A DNA stretch of 64,000 bases from Janibacter alkaliphilus (GTDB lineage Bacteria; Actinomycetota; Actinomycetes; Actinomycetales; Dermatophilaceae). A program made the translations under genes and the position numbers. The notes below the pieces were generated by a model. That model was not told the DNA's origin. It did not search any database and saw nothing but the letters and a program-made list of their open reading frames with translations. The stretch is from positions 682,001 to 746,000 of the forward strand of contig NZ_JACBZX010000001.1 in the NCBI RefSeq assembly GCF_013408565.1, in the 5' to 3' direction. Shown piece by piece: positions 53,671 to 64,000 of this stretch; the stretch's first letter is position 1, and every line of letters starts with the position of its first letter.

Positions 53671-55239
53671 TCAGCAGGTCGCGCTGAGGTCGCTCAGCTG
53701 GTCCTCGGAGGACGAGGAGCTGCTCGAGGGCTCGGTCGCCGGCGCCTCGGAGGTCGGCGCGGTGCTCGTCGGCGCCTCGGTGCTGGAGCTGCTTGGGGCC
53801 TGCTCCTCGCCGTCACCTTCCGGCGAGGCGCTGCTGGAGGAGCTGCTCGGCTCCTCGGGCGCGATCGCGTCGTCGACCATCGCGTGGATCTTGTCGTAGT
53901 CGGGGTCGAGGGTGTCGATGTTCTGGTTGGTCAGCGGCAGCGACTGCATCGAGCCGGTGTCCTGGATGCGCAGCACCAGCTCGGCCCAGGCCGGCAGCTG
54001 CTCCTGCGGGATGTCGGTGCTGACGTTGTCCTTGAGCACGTCGGCCAGGTCGGGGTAGCGGGCCAGCATGTTCATCGGGTTCACCTGGTTGACCAGGGCG
54101 CCGACCATGCAGCGCTGCCGCCGCATCCGGCTGAAGTCGCCGTCCTGGGCCTGGGCCCGGGAGCGCGAGTACCAGAGCGCGTAGTAGCCGTTGAGGGTCT
54201 GCTTGCCCGGTTCGATGTACCGCTCCTCGCCCTGGGCGAAGACGACCTGACCGGCGCTGTTGATGCTGCAGCCGACGCAGACCCGCTCCTGGACGTCGAT
54301 CTCGACCCCGCCCATGGCGTCCACGAGGGCCTGGAAGCCGGCCAGGTTGACCACCGCCGAGTAGTCGATGTCCAGCCCGAGCAGGGTGGAGGCGGCGTCC
54401 TTGGTGGCGGTCAGGCCGGGGTTCGGGTCGTCCGGGAAGCGGGCGGCGTGCTTCTCGCCGAGGGTCCAGACATGCTCCATGAGGCAGGCGTCGCCGCAGT
54501 TGAAGCCGTCCGGGTACTGCTCCTTCAGCGCCCCGGAGAACTGCACGTTCTGCAGGTTCCGCGGGATGCCGAAGAGGACGGTGTCGCCGGTCTGGGTATC
54601 GATGCTGGCGACCATGAGCGAGTCGGGACGGATCCCGGTGCGGTCCTTGCCGGCGTCGGAGCCGACGAGCATGACGTTGACCCGCTCGGTCCCGGCCCAG
54701 GGGTCGTCGCCGTCGCCCGGCGTGGTCGCGCCGTCCGGGGCGAGCGAGGGGAAGACGGTGTCCAGCACCGAGCGCTGGATGACGGCGTAGCGGGCGGACT
54801 GGGCGGCCGGGGCGAGCACCAGCACGCAGGCCAGCGCGGCGAAGGTGATCATCGCCACCTTGGGGGCGCCGGAGGTGCCCTCGGGCAGGTTGTCCCGGGC
54901 GGTGCAGACGATGCCGTAGATCCACAGGGCGGCCAGCGCGAGCACGGCGGGGATGAGCCAGAGCAGGGCGCGCCTGCTGACCCCGACGCCGATGGCGGAC
55001 TGGGCGAAGCCCTGGGTGAGCCCGTAGATCAGCAGCGCCAGCAGCGTGACGCCGAAGATGGCGAGGATGATGAAACCCTGCTGCAGCCGGGTCCGGGTCA
55101 GCCCCAGACCGGGGACGAGGGTGCTCGCGGCGGTGAGGAGGTAGAAGCGGCGGGACGCCCGGGCGCGGCGCCGCGCGGCGATGCCGCGGGGGCCGGCAGG
55201 TGCGTCCTCGGACGCACCGGTGTCCGCGTTCGAGCTCAC
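53671..55239 (-). CDS. LytR-CpsA-Psr (LCP) family protein
   Basis: Cell-wall glycopolymer ligase family, 522 aa. Unlike the usual single anchor, the N-terminal 150 residues carry about four hydrophobic segments. The LCP domain follows with VNVMLVGSDAGKDRTGIRPDS, MVASIDTQTGDTVLFGIPRN and LWYSRSRAQAQDGDFSRMRRQR, the Asp/Arg residues that bind polyprenyl pyrophosphate. The last about 70 residues are a Ser/Pro/Thr/Ala/Glu-rich tail with runs of seven Ser, ending in SDLSATC. The tail is low-complexity and probably extracellular. Confidence 0.88.
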   Translation of the reverse strand: MSSNADTGASEDAPAGPRGIAARRRARASRRFYLLTAASTLVPGLGLTRTRLQQGFIILAIFGVTLLALLIYGLTQGFAQSAIGVGVSRRALLWLIPAVLALAALWIYGIVCTARDNLPEGTSGAPKVAMITFAALACVLVLAPAAQSARYAVIQRSVLDTVFPSLAPDGATTPGDGDDPWAGTERVNVMLVGSDAGKDRTGIRPDSLMVASIDTQTGDTVLFGIPRNLQNVQFSGALKEQYPDGFNCGDACLMEHVWTLGEKHAARFPDDPNPGLTATKDAASTLLGLDIDYSAVVNLAGFQALVDAMGGVEIDVQERVCVGCSINSAGQVVFAQGEERYIEPGKQTLNGYYALWYSRSRAQAQDGDFSRMRRQRCMVGALVNQVNPMNMLARYPDLADVLKDNVSTDIPQEQLPAWAELVLRIQDTGSMQSLPLTNQNIDTLDPDYDKIHAMVDDAIAPEEPSSSSSSASPEGDGEEQAPSSSSTEAPTSTAPTSEAPATEPSSSSSSSEDQLSDLSATC

Positions 55240-55352
55240 CGCACCAAGTCCCTTCTCCGTCTCACCGTCCGGACATCGAGGGTTCGTCTGTCGGTGATCG
55301 TCTCGTCATCCTGACACACCCGGTGCTGCCGGGTCACAACGAGCGGCACGGA

Positions 55353-55622
55353 TCAGGCGCCGTCCGGGTCGGTCTCGTACCAGCCGTCGTGCTCCTCGGC
55401 GAGCGCCTCGAACCGCCGACGCAGGCCCGCCGCGGCGGGCGAGAGGTCGTCGTCGACCATCGCCTCTCGGACGTAGACGACCCACTGGTGGTCCTCGTCG
55501 TCCTCCTCGCCGGCGAGGGCCTCGCGGACCACCCGCACCTCGGTGAAGCCCTCCTCGCGCAGCTCCTCGGCGATGCGGTCGGCGTCGTCCCGGTCCGGGA
55601 AGACCATGAGGTGCTCGCTCAT
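55353..55622 (-). CDS. RraB-like (RNase E inhibitor B) domain protein
   Basis: An 89-aa acidic protein. FPDRDDADRIAEELREEGFTE and EDDEDHQWVVYVREAMVDDD followed by RRRFEALAEEHDGWYE match the RraB fold. The start is the ATG at 55622, which leaves 68 bp to the divergent SRPBCC start. A role in RNA degradation is inferred from the family only. Confidence 0.7.
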   Translation of the reverse strand: MSEHLMVFPDRDDADRIAEELREEGFTEVRVVREALAGEEDDEDHQWVVYVREAMVDDDLSPAAAGLRRRFEALAEEHDGWYETDPDGA

Positions 55623-55690
55623 GCCCCCTAGGGTGACAGAGCGACGCGCCGCGGGTGGACAGCACGCGCCGAGCATGGTTGCGTCGAGGG

Positions 55691-56158
55691 ATGACCACCG
55701 ACGACACCAGCATCTCCGTCCAGCGCACCATCGACGCCCCGGCCAAGGACATCTTCGAGGTCCTCACCAACCCGGAGCGTCACGCCGAGCTCGACGGGTC
55801 CGGCTTCGTGCGCTCCGACGAGCGCACCAACCGGATCGGCAAGGTCGGCGACGTCTTCACGATGAACATGGAGGGCGACCACATGGGCGGCGAGTACCAG
55901 ACCGACAACCACGTCACCGCCTTCGACGAGAACAAGATGGTCGGCTGGCAGACCGCCCCGGCCGGCACCGAGCCCAAGGGCTGGGAGTGGCTGTGGGAGC
56001 TGGAGCCGCAGGGCCCGGACAGCACCCTGGTCACGCACACCTACGACTGGGGCAAGGTCACCGACGAGGCCCTGCTGGCGAAGAACCTCTTCCCGCTGGT
56101 CAGCGAGTCCCAGCTCGAGGACAGCCTCAACAACCTGGCCGGCGCCTCCGCCTCCTGA
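55691..56158 (+). CDS. SRPBCC-family protein (polyketide cyclase/START fold)
   Basis: A 155-aa helix-grip protein. RTIDAPAKDIFEVLTNPERHAEL at the N-terminus is the SRPBCC hallmark, followed by strands with GKVGDVFTMNMEGDHMGG and a C-terminal helix. These proteins bind hydrophobic ligands in a deep pocket. Ligand unknown. ATG 55691 closely follows the purine-rich GAGGG. Confidence 0.82.
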   Translation: MTTDDTSISVQRTIDAPAKDIFEVLTNPERHAELDGSGFVRSDERTNRIGKVGDVFTMNMEGDHMGGEYQTDNHVTAFDENKMVGWQTAPAGTEPKGWEWLWELEPQGPDSTLVTHTYDWGKVTDEALLAKNLFPLVSESQLEDSLNNLAGASAS

Positions 56159-56216
56159 GGCCGACCCGACCCGGCGGGCACCGCACGCACTGCGGGCACC
56201 GCCGGCAACCGCACGA

Positions 56217-56780
56217 TCAGCGCGCGTCCCGCCCGAACCGGGCGAGGACGCGCGCTTCGTGCGTCGCCTCCGGCCCGACCTCGACCGCCGGGGCGCAGAT
56301 CCCCTCGGCGTAGAGCTGGTCGCCCCAGCCCTGGGCCAGCGTGTCGATCTGCTCCAGCTCGGCCTCGGTGAGCCGGGCGTCCAGGCCGGCGGCCCGGGCG
56401 ATGTCCCACCGGTGGACGATCATGTCGAAGCCGTAGAAGTCGTTGAGCACGGCGCCCACCGTCGAGGTGCCGAAGGGGGTCTCGTGCGGGGCCTCGCCGA
56501 TCCGCGGGTCGGCGAGGTTGCGCGCCGTCGCCTCGGCGTGGGTGCGCCAGGCGTCGGCCGGGCCGCGGGCGACGACCGGCGCCGGGTCGGGCATCTCCGC
56601 GCCGGCCTTGAGCATGAAGTCGCGCTGGGTGTCGATGAGGTGCTGCAGCACGTCGGCGGCGCTCCACCCCGCGCACGGCGAGGGTGCGTCCCACACCTCC
56701 GCCGGGACGGCGTCGACGACCCTCGTCAGCGGGGTCAGGGTGCGGTCGTAGCGGGAGGCGGGGTCCATCGGCTTCGGCAT
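56217..56780 (-). CDS. TIGR03086-type / DinB-fold mycothiol-dependent protein
   Basis: A 187-aa four-helix metalloprotein. SPCAGWSAADVLQHLIDTQRD contributes the first metal His, and FYGFDMIVHRWDIARAAGLDA a second conserved His in the C-terminal helix. This group uses mycothiol and Zn2+ in actinobacteria, e.g. as maleylpyruvate isomerase or thiol transferases. The start ATG at 56780 gives the normal length. It is divergent from the SGNH hydrolase gene. Confidence 0.82.
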   Translation of the reverse strand: MPKPMDPASRYDRTLTPLTRVVDAVPAEVWDAPSPCAGWSAADVLQHLIDTQRDFMLKAGAEMPDPAPVVARGPADAWRTHAEATARNLADPRIGEAPHETPFGTSTVGAVLNDFYGFDMIVHRWDIARAAGLDARLTEAELEQIDTLAQGWGDQLYAEGICAPAVEVGPEATHEARVLARFGRDAR

Positions 56781-56942
56781 GGCCCCAGCCTGCCAGCGAC
56801 CGCCGACAACCGTGGGGCGAGCGTCTGCCCGAGCCGCAGCGAGACGCGTGCGGATCGTCCCGGTGTCCGGCGGGCGAACCCTTGGTGACATGCCTGCCCG
56901 GCCCCTTGCCGGACGGGATCGGGTGCGGTGCCATGCCTCTCG

Positions 56943-57794
56943 ATGGCTGGACTGCTCGTCGCGATCGGCGACTCCTTCACCGAGGGCGTGGGTGACCCGC
57001 ACCTGCACTACCCGAACGGGGTGCGTGGCTGGGGCGACCGGCTGGCCCGCCAGCTGGGTCGGGCCGACCCGGCGTGGCGCTACGCCAACCTCGCGATCCG
57101 CAGCAAGTTCCTCGACCAGGTGGTGGCCGACCAGCTCGAGCCGGCGCTGGCGATGGAGCCGACCCACGTGAGCTTCTACGCCGGGGGCAACGACCTGCTC
57201 TCGCTGCGCGCCGACGTCGACGGGCTCATGGGCCGCTACGAGGCGGCGCTGCGCCGGCTGACCGGCTCGGGCGCCCAGGTGGTGGTCTTCACCGCCTTCG
57301 ACCCCCGGACCTCACGGCTGCTGGAGCCGCTGCGTCGCCGGGTGCTGGCCTTCAACGACGGCGTCCGCGACCTCGCGGCGACGCACGGCGCGGTGCTCGT
57401 CGACCACGCGGCGCTGCGCGAGTTCGAGCACCCGATGCTGTGGGCGCCGGACCGGATCCACATGTCCCGGCACGGGCACAAGCGGATGGCCGCGGTGGTG
57501 GCCGAGCGGATCGGGGTGCCGCACACGCTGCGGCTGCGCGACCTCGTGCCGCACGAGCGCCGCCCGTGGCGGCAGGTGGCCGCCGACGAGGCCACCTTCG
57601 TCCGCGCCGAGGTGCTGCCGCTGGTGCGGCGGCGGCTGCGCGGGGAGTACGACGGCGACCGGATCACCCCGAAGTGGCCGCAGCCGGTGCACCCCGCCGA
57701 CGGGATGAAGCGGCTGGCCGCCTCCCGGGCCACCGGACCTGTCCCGGGCCGCGACCTGCAGGGCGCGGGCAGCGGCTCAGAGCAGGGTTCCTAG
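56943..57794 (+). CDS. SGNH/GDSL hydrolase
   Basis: A 283-aa esterase-like protein. The nucleophile Ser is in LVAIGDSFTEGVGD, the oxyanion Asn in FYAGGNDLLSLRAD and the catalytic pair Asp/His in APDRIHMSRHGHKRMA. There is no signal peptide, so it acts in the cytoplasm. The C-terminal about 100 residues lie beyond the SGNH core. The ATG at 56943 places the nucleophile at about residue 11. Its last 18 bp overlap the convergent GAP-family gene. Confidence 0.9.
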   Translation: MAGLLVAIGDSFTEGVGDPHLHYPNGVRGWGDRLARQLGRADPAWRYANLAIRSKFLDQVVADQLEPALAMEPTHVSFYAGGNDLLSLRADVDGLMGRYEAALRRLTGSGAQVVVFTAFDPRTSRLLEPLRRRVLAFNDGVRDLAATHGAVLVDHAALREFEHPMLWAPDRIHMSRHGHKRMAAVVAERIGVPHTLRLRDLVPHERRPWRQVAADEATFVRAEVLPLVRRRLRGEYDGDRITPKWPQPVHPADGMKRLAASRATGPVPGRDLQGAGSGSEQGS

Positions 57795-58463
57795 CCCGTC
57801 ACCGACGAGAGAGGCCCCTAGGACGACGAAGAGGATGAGCATCACCGTGGCGCTGTTGGCGGCCAACCAGCCGCGCAGCGCCTCCAGCAGGGGCCGGGCC
57901 CGGTCACCGGCCAGCCGGCCCGTGGCGGCCACGGCGAGCATGACGCTCGAGCCCAGCAGCACGAAGGCGAGGACCGCAACAGCGGTCTGCCCGGCCGGCA
58001 GCCCGGCGGCACCGATGGTGGACCCGGCGGCGACGGTGAGCCCGAGGTTCTTGGGGTTGACCGCGGCGAGCAGCGCACCGAGCCCGCAGCAGCGCCACCA
58101 GGAGAGGTCCGCGACCGCGGAGAGCCAGCCCGGCTCCTCGGGTTCTTCTCCGGGGCCGGGTCGCGAGCGCCACTCCCGGACCGCGAGCCACCAGAAGAGC
58201 GCGCCGACGGTCAGCTGGAGGACGCCGACGACGGGTCGTGGGTCGTCGCCGGTGGCGATCGGCCCGAGCGTGGCGAAGAGCGTGCTCACGACGGCCAGGC
58301 CGACGCACCAGCCGGCGACCAGGCAGAGGGCCTAGCGCCCTCCGGCGGGTGCCTGCAGCATGACGATGACGGCGATGAGGGGCAGCGGGCTGGCGGCGAC
58401 CCCGACCGCAGGGCCGACGAGCTCGCCCAGCAGCTGACCCAGGCCGTCCGACGATCCGTCCAT
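57777..58463 (-). pseudogene. GAP-family (LysE-like) membrane protein with in-frame amber stop
   Basis: A 228-codon frame with about six hydrophobic helices. It starts at 58463 behind a strong AGGAGGGG Shine-Dalgarno. LGELVGPAVGVAASPLPLIAVIVM is the GAP/Sap-family start. A TAG codon at 58332-58334 (codon 44) interrupts the frame between helix 1 and helix 2, after QAPAGGR; the protein continues in the same frame with ALCLVAGWCVGLAVV. Reinitiation at the GTG 58289 would give a 170-aa fragment lacking helix 1. GAP proteins export peptidoglycolipid or amino acids in actinobacteria. Confidence 0.8.
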
Positions 58464-58573
58464 GATCCCCTCCTGGCTCCGGCCGGAGGAGCACGGCGCT
58501 CGGGGCACCGGGGTCAGGTCGTCCAGCTACCGCTCCCGGTTGCCTCTGGTCGGTCCTCGGACCCGCCGTGGGG

Positions 58574-59029
58574 TCAGCGGTCGCCGCGCCCCCACAGGAC
58601 CATGGCCTGGCCCGGCCGAGAGGCGCGGGGACGCTGGCCGGGGCGCAGCGGCACGACGTCGCCGGCCGGGGTGACCGCGAAGAAGCGTCCCCCCTCGCCG
58701 GCGGCCGTGCGCAGCGTCTCCACCTCGTCGGTGAGCTCGCCGACCCGGTGGCGCAGCGCGTCCACCTGGGCCTCGAGCTCGAAGATCCGCTGGATCGCGG
58801 CCAGCGAGACCCCTTCGTCCTGGGAGAGGCGCTGGACCTCCCGCAGCCGGGCGACGTCGGCGGCGCTGTAGCGCCGCCCGCCGCCACGGGTGCGGGAGGG
58901 GGTGACCAGCCCGAGCCGGTCGTACTGGCGCAGCGTCTGGGCGTGCATCCCGGCGAGCTCGGCCGCGACCGAGATGACGAAGACCGGGGTCTCGTGGTCC
59001 GCGCTGAAGCCGGAGATGCGCACGGTCAT
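58574..59029 (-). CDS. hspR: HspR, MerR-family heat-shock repressor
   Basis: A 151-aa repressor. The MerR winged HTH begins VISVAAELAGMHAQTLRQYD and includes SRTRGGGRRYSAADVARLRE, followed by a coiled-coil. HspR binds HAIR operators with DnaK as co-repressor. The gene ends the dnaK operon, overlapping the dnaJ stop by 4 bp. Three HAIR sites lie in this window (one at clpB, two at dnaK). Confidence 0.95.
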   Translation of the reverse strand: MTVRISGFSADHETPVFVISVAAELAGMHAQTLRQYDRLGLVTPSRTRGGGRRYSAADVARLREVQRLSQDEGVSLAAIQRIFELEAQVDALRHRVGELTDEVETLRTAAGEGGRFFAVTPAGDVVPLRPGQRPRASRPGQAMVLWGRGDR

Positions 59030-60060
59030 CGCTGCGCCGCCGCCATGAGCTCGGCCCGCGGGTCGACCGGGTCGCTGTCGCGGAGGGTCTCCACGGCGGT
59101 GCGCTGGTCGTCGGTGAGCTCGGTGGGCACGACCACCTCGAGGGTGGCCAGCAGGTCGCCGGTGCCCTTCTTCGCGGGGACGCCGCGGCCGCGCACCCGC
59201 AGCACCCGGCCGCTCGGGGTGCCCGGGGCGACCCGCACCTTGACGGTGCCGCCGTCGAGCGTCGGCACCGGCACGGTGGCCCCGAGGGTGGCCTCGGCGA
59301 AGGTGACCGGCAGCTCGACGGTGAGGTTGTCCCCGTCCCGACCGAAGACCGGGTGCGGGGTCACCGTGACCGTGAGGATGAGGTCGCCGCGGCCGGCCTC
59401 GCCCTCGCCGCCCTTGCCGCGCAGGCGGATCTTCTGACCGTCCTTGACCCCGGCCGGGATCTTGGTGGTCACCTTCTCCCCGGCGACGTCGAGGCTGATC
59501 GTCGAGCCGGTGACGGCGTCGCGGAAGTCCAGCGTGGTGCGGGCGGTGAGGTCGGGCCCCTTGCGGGGTCCCTGCGGCGCCCGGAAGCCGGTGCCGCCGT
59601 AGGGGGACCCGCCGGGGGCGCCGCCCTGGCCGAACATCGCGAGGATGTCCTCCAGGTCCGGCTCGCCACCGGCCTGCCCGGCGCCGAAGGGGGAGCCGCC
59701 GCCGGTCGAGTAGCGCACCCGGCTGCCGCCCCCTCCCCCGCCGCCGAACATCGAGCTGAAGACGTCCTCGAAGCCGCCGTTGCCGCCCTGGCCGGGGCCG
59801 CCGGCGGTGAACCGGGCGCCGCCGCGGGCCATCTGCCGGATGGCGTCGTACTCCTGGCGCTGCTCCGGGTCGGAGAGGACGGCGTGCGCCTCACCGATCT
59901 CCTTGAACTTCTGCTCGGCCGAGGCGTCCCCGGTGTTGCGGTCGGGGTGGTACTGCTTGGCGAGCTTGCGGTAGGCCTTCTTGATCTCGGTCTCGTCAGC
60001 GTCCTGGCTGACGCCGAGGGTCGCGTAGAAGTCCTTCTCGAACCAGTCCTGGCTGGCCAT
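59026..60060 (-). CDS. dnaJ: DnaJ co-chaperone (zinc-finger-less, type II)
   Basis: A 344-aa J-protein: J domain (about 9-75, HPD in KQYHPDRN), a Gly/Phe-rich stretch (about 85-150, including a run of seven Gly), then two substrate-binding domains (CTD-I/II). No CxxCxGxG motifs and no Cys at all are present, so it is of the CbpA/type II kind and lacks the zinc finger found in type I DnaJ. It stimulates DnaK ATPase. Spacing to grpE is 33 bp. Confidence 0.93.
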   Translation of the reverse strand: MASQDWFEKDFYATLGVSQDADETEIKKAYRKLAKQYHPDRNTGDASAEQKFKEIGEAHAVLSDPEQRQEYDAIRQMARGGARFTAGGPGQGGNGGFEDVFSSMFGGGGGGGSRVRYSTGGGSPFGAGQAGGEPDLEDILAMFGQGGAPGGSPYGGTGFRAPQGPRKGPDLTARTTLDFRDAVTGSTISLDVAGEKVTTKIPAGVKDGQKIRLRGKGGEGEAGRGDLILTVTVTPHPVFGRDGDNLTVELPVTFAEATLGATVPVPTLDGGTVKVRVAPGTPSGRVLRVRGRGVPAKKGTGDLLATLEVVVPTELTDDQRTAVETLRDSDPVDPRAELMAAAQR

Positions 60061-60093
60061 CCTCTCCTCCTCTCCGGTGCGTCGGGGTCGGGG

Positions 60094-60761
60094 TCACTCG
60101 GGGTCGGCCACGGCCACCCGGGCGGCGCGCAGCACGCGTCCGCCGGCGAGGTAGCCGGGCTGCAGCACGGTGACCACGGTGGTGCTCGTGGCGTCGGTCG
60201 GGACCTCCGGGTCGTCGGCCGGCCACGGGGCGTTCATCAGCGCCTCGTGCCGGGCCGGGTCGAAGGCCTCGCCCTTGCCGCCGAAGCGCTCCAGGCCGTA
60301 GCGGCCCAGCGCGCCCTCGAGCTTGTCGGCGATCGAGCGGAACGGCCCGTCGGCCAGGTCGCCGTGCTCCCGGGCGAGGTGGATCTCGTCGAGGGTGGGC
60401 AGCAGGGTCTCGAGGACCTCGCCGACGGCGCGGTCCTTGAGGGCCTCTCGGTCGCGGTCGACCCGGCGCTTGTAGTTGACGTACTCGGCCTGCAGGCGCT
60501 GCAGGTCGGCCAGGCGCTCGGCGGCCAGCACGGTGTCCGGGTGGGCGTCCGGGTCGGCGGCGGCCTCGTCGGCCTCGGCCTGAGCCGCCTCCGGGTCGGC
60601 CGGCTGTTCGCCGGCCGCGGGGGCGGCCCCGGGCGTGCTGCCCGGGGCCGCCTGGCCGTCACCGGCCGACGGGGCGTCGTTGACCGCCTCGACGTTCACC
60701 TGGTCGCCGTCGACGTCGCTGGCGATGTCGTCGGTCCCCTGGTCGTGCGTCGGCTGGTCGG

Positions 60762-60765
<4 letters not shown>
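60094..60765 (-). CDS. grpE: GrpE nucleotide exchange factor
   Basis: A 223-aa dimeric exchange factor for DnaK. A disordered Ala/Pro/Asp/Glu-rich N-terminal region of about 75 residues precedes a long coiled-coil helix ([20 protein letters not shown] is the GrpE signature region) and a C-terminal beta-wing ([20 protein letters not shown]). The start overlaps the dnaK stop by 4 bp. Confidence 0.95.
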
Positions 60766-62657
<1,892 letters not shown>

Positions 62658-62708
62658 GTGGGTGTCTCCTTCGTGTTCGCGGCGCCGGACGGGTCTCGCC
62701 GGGCCGGG

Positions 62709-62729
62709 GTTGAGTCCTTGACGCTCAAT
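62709..62729. promoter_or_regulatory. HAIR element, dnaK proximal
   Basis: GTTGAGT-N7-GCTCAAT, 52-72 bp upstream of the dnaK start. One outer base deviates from full symmetry, giving a weaker site than the distal one. Confidence 0.85.
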
Positions 62730-62770
62730 CTAGGAACCGGGGCGAGCGTGCGCAAGTCCACGGCTGGAAA

Positions 62771-62791
62771 GTTGAGTTCACTATGCTCAAC
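62771..62791. promoter_or_regulatory. HAIR element, dnaK distal
   Basis: GTTGAGT-N7-GCTCAAC, fully symmetric in the outer arms, 114-134 bp upstream of dnaK. Its centre is 62 bp from that of the proximal site, close to six helical turns, which would allow co-operative HspR binding on one DNA face. Confidence 0.88.
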
Positions 62792-62826
62792 TCTTGGGTG
62801 GCGGAGTTTGTTCCCGGGGGCGCTGG

Positions 62827-63444
62827 TCAGTCCTCGTCGAGGTAGCGCAGCACCCGCGCCGGCACCCCGGCGACGACCGCCCGGGGCGGGACGTCCTTCG
62901 TCACGACGGCACCGGCGGCGACGATGGCACCGTCGCCGATGCTCACGCCGGGGGTGACGGTGACGGTCGCACCGAGCCACACCTTCTCGCCGATGGTCAC
63001 CGCGGCCGGGGTCATGTCGGCCCGGCGGGAGGGCTGCTCACCGTGGTTGAGGGTGGTGATCGTCGAGCCGTGCCCGATGAGCGATCCTGGGCCGATGGTG
63101 ATGCCACCGGTGTCCTGGAAGCGGCAGCCGATGTTGATGAAGACGTCCTCGCCGAGCACGAGACCCTTGCCGAACTCGCTGTAGATCGGCGGGAAGACCG
63201 CCACCGACTCCGGCACCTCCCGCCCGGTCAGCTCGCTCAGCAGCGCCCGCAGCTCCTCCGGGGTGACGTAGCCGGAGTTGATCCGGGCGGTCACCTGCAG
63301 CGCCTCCTGGCTGGCGCCGTGCATGAAGCGATGCATCGGCGAGCCGCCGGCGATGGTCTCGCCGCGGGCGACGTGCGCCTGGAACTCCTCAAGGGTGGGC
63401 AGCTCGTCGGTGGGGTCCGGGGCGGTCCGTGCGTCGTCGGTCAT
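62827..63444 (-). CDS. Sugar O-acetyltransferase (maltose-acetyltransferase-like, hexapeptide repeats)
   Basis: A 205-aa trimeric left-handed beta-helix enzyme. About 75 N-terminal residues are followed by hexapeptide repeats from [22 protein letters not shown] through [22 protein letters not shown] to [29 protein letters not shown] contains the catalytic His of LbH_MAT_GAT acetyltransferases. The start overlaps the EamA gene stop by 4 bp. Confidence 0.85.
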   Translation of the reverse strand: MTDDARTAPDPTDELPTLEEFQAHVARGETIAGGSPMHRFMHGASQEALQVTARINSGYVTPEELRALLSELTGREVPESVAVFPPIYSEFGKGLVLGEDVFINIGCRFQDTGGITIGPGSLIGHGSTITTLNHGEQPSRRADMTPAAVTIGEKVWLGATVTVTPGVSIGDGAIVAAGAVVTKDVPPRAVVAGVPARVLRYLDED

Positions 63445-64000
63445 GCCCCGATCCTGGCAGTCGCCTCCTCGGGAAGGGCGCCGTCCGGCGCCGCGGCGTC
63501 GGCCGTCCCGCGCGACCCGAGTCCCTGCAGCAGCAGCCCGAGCAGCAGCAGACCCACGCCGACGGCGCTGAGCAGGCTGAGGCGTTCGTCGAGCACGCTC
63601 ACCCCGAGCAGGGTGGCGACGACCGGCTCGGCGAGCATGAGCGTGGTCACCGGCCCGGCCGGCAGCCGGGAGAGCCCGCGGACGAAGAGCAGGTAGCCGA
63701 GGGTGATCGTCACCAGCCCGAGGTAGAGCGCCAGCGCGACCCCCGACGGCGCGGCCAGCCAGCCGGTGGGCTGGGTGAGCAGCACCGGCACGAGGACCAG
63801 GCCGCCGAGGCCGAAGGCGGAGGCCATCACCGTGGCCGGCCGGTGCCCGCCGTCGAGCTGCCGCTTGGCGATGACCGTGTAGCCCGCGTAGGCCGCCGCC
63901 GAGACCAGGGCCAGGCCGACGCCGAGCGGGTCGATCTGCCCTCCCCCTTCGCCGCCCCCGACGAGCAGCACGAGCCCGGCCAGGCACAGCCCGGTCGCGG
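63441..64000 (-). CDS. EamA/DMT-family transporter (5' end outside window)
   Basis: The C-terminal half of a drug/metabolite transporter. Four to five hydrophobic helices form the second EamA repeat: [33 protein letters not shown] and [20 protein letters not shown], the last being the DMT signature. The N-terminal repeat runs off the right edge. Confidence 0.85.
   Translation of the reverse strand, partial: ATGLCLAGLVLLVGGGEGGGQIDPLGVGLALVSAAAYAGYTVIAKRQLDGGHRPATVMASAFGLGGLVLVPVLLTQPTGWLAAPSGVALALYLGLVTITLGYLLFVRGLSRLPAGPVTTLMLAEPVVATLLGVSVLDERLSLLSAVGVGLLLLGLLLQGLGSRGTADAAAPDGALPEEATARIGA

Noticed and set aside
58332..58334. Pyrrolysine or another recoded amber codon in the GAP-family gene
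   Set aside because: Pyrrolysine machinery is not expected in this group and no conserved amber is known in the family.

Overview
This 64 kb window is chromosomal DNA from a very GC-rich actinobacterium. The dnaK-grpE-dnaJ-hspR operon with HAIR operators, an IdeR/DtxR-type iron box, dense ATGA/GTGA start-stop overlaps and frequent GTG starts support this. An origin in the Micrococcales (Intrasporangiaceae-like) is plausible but is inference only. No rRNA, tRNA or CRISPR array was seen.

Left part (1-17.7 kb) is mostly housekeeping. It holds a VOC protein / two-component / ABC-2 exporter block, a TrmH/SpoU methyltransferase, a PAP2 phosphatase, a DUF1206 membrane protein, a HAD hydrolase, a siderophore-interacting protein behind an iron box, pyrE, an SDR, exonuclease III, an alpha/beta hydrolase, a FAD monooxygenase, clpB with a HAIR site, and a secreted M28 peptidase.

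The centre (17.7-43.5 kb) is a large acyl-CoA catabolic region. A plus-strand trio (two acyl-CoA dehydrogenases and a thiolase) meets, across a 58-bp palindrome, a minus-strand run of about 14 kb. That run encodes CoA-transferases/racemase, crotonases, acyl-CoA dehydrogenases, MaoC-type hydratases, a CitE-like lyase, an SDR, a thiolase and a nitronate monooxygenase. The run starts just downstream of a striking array of nine 31-bp-spaced repeats and a 14-bp operator-like palindrome. Beyond the array lie a TesB thioesterase and a plus-strand TAXI-TRAP / class I CoA-transferase / MFS operon. Together these look like uptake, CoA activation and beta-oxidation of a branched or dicarboxylic acid. Three genes of the run are broken: an acyl-CoA ligase with its middle deleted, a frameshifted acyl-CoA dehydrogenase, and a CoA-transferase with its middle deleted.

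The right part starts with a LysR gene and a siderophore/cofactor-type ABC uptake operon with a methyltransferase. An IS3-family element with a frameshifted orfB follows. Next to it is an atypical, less GC-rich block (about 48.1-53.6 kb) with a sarcosine-oxidase-like FAD enzyme, an ABM monooxygenase, a DJ-1/PfpI protein, a glutathione-independent formaldehyde dehydrogenase and a truncated membrane gene; it looks acquired and formaldehyde-related. Typical core sequence then resumes: an LCP protein, an RraB-like protein, an SRPBCC protein, a DinB-type protein, an SGNH hydrolase, a GAP-family gene with an in-frame stop, the hspR-dnaJ-grpE-dnaK operon with two HAIR sites, an acetyltransferase and a truncated EamA transporter.
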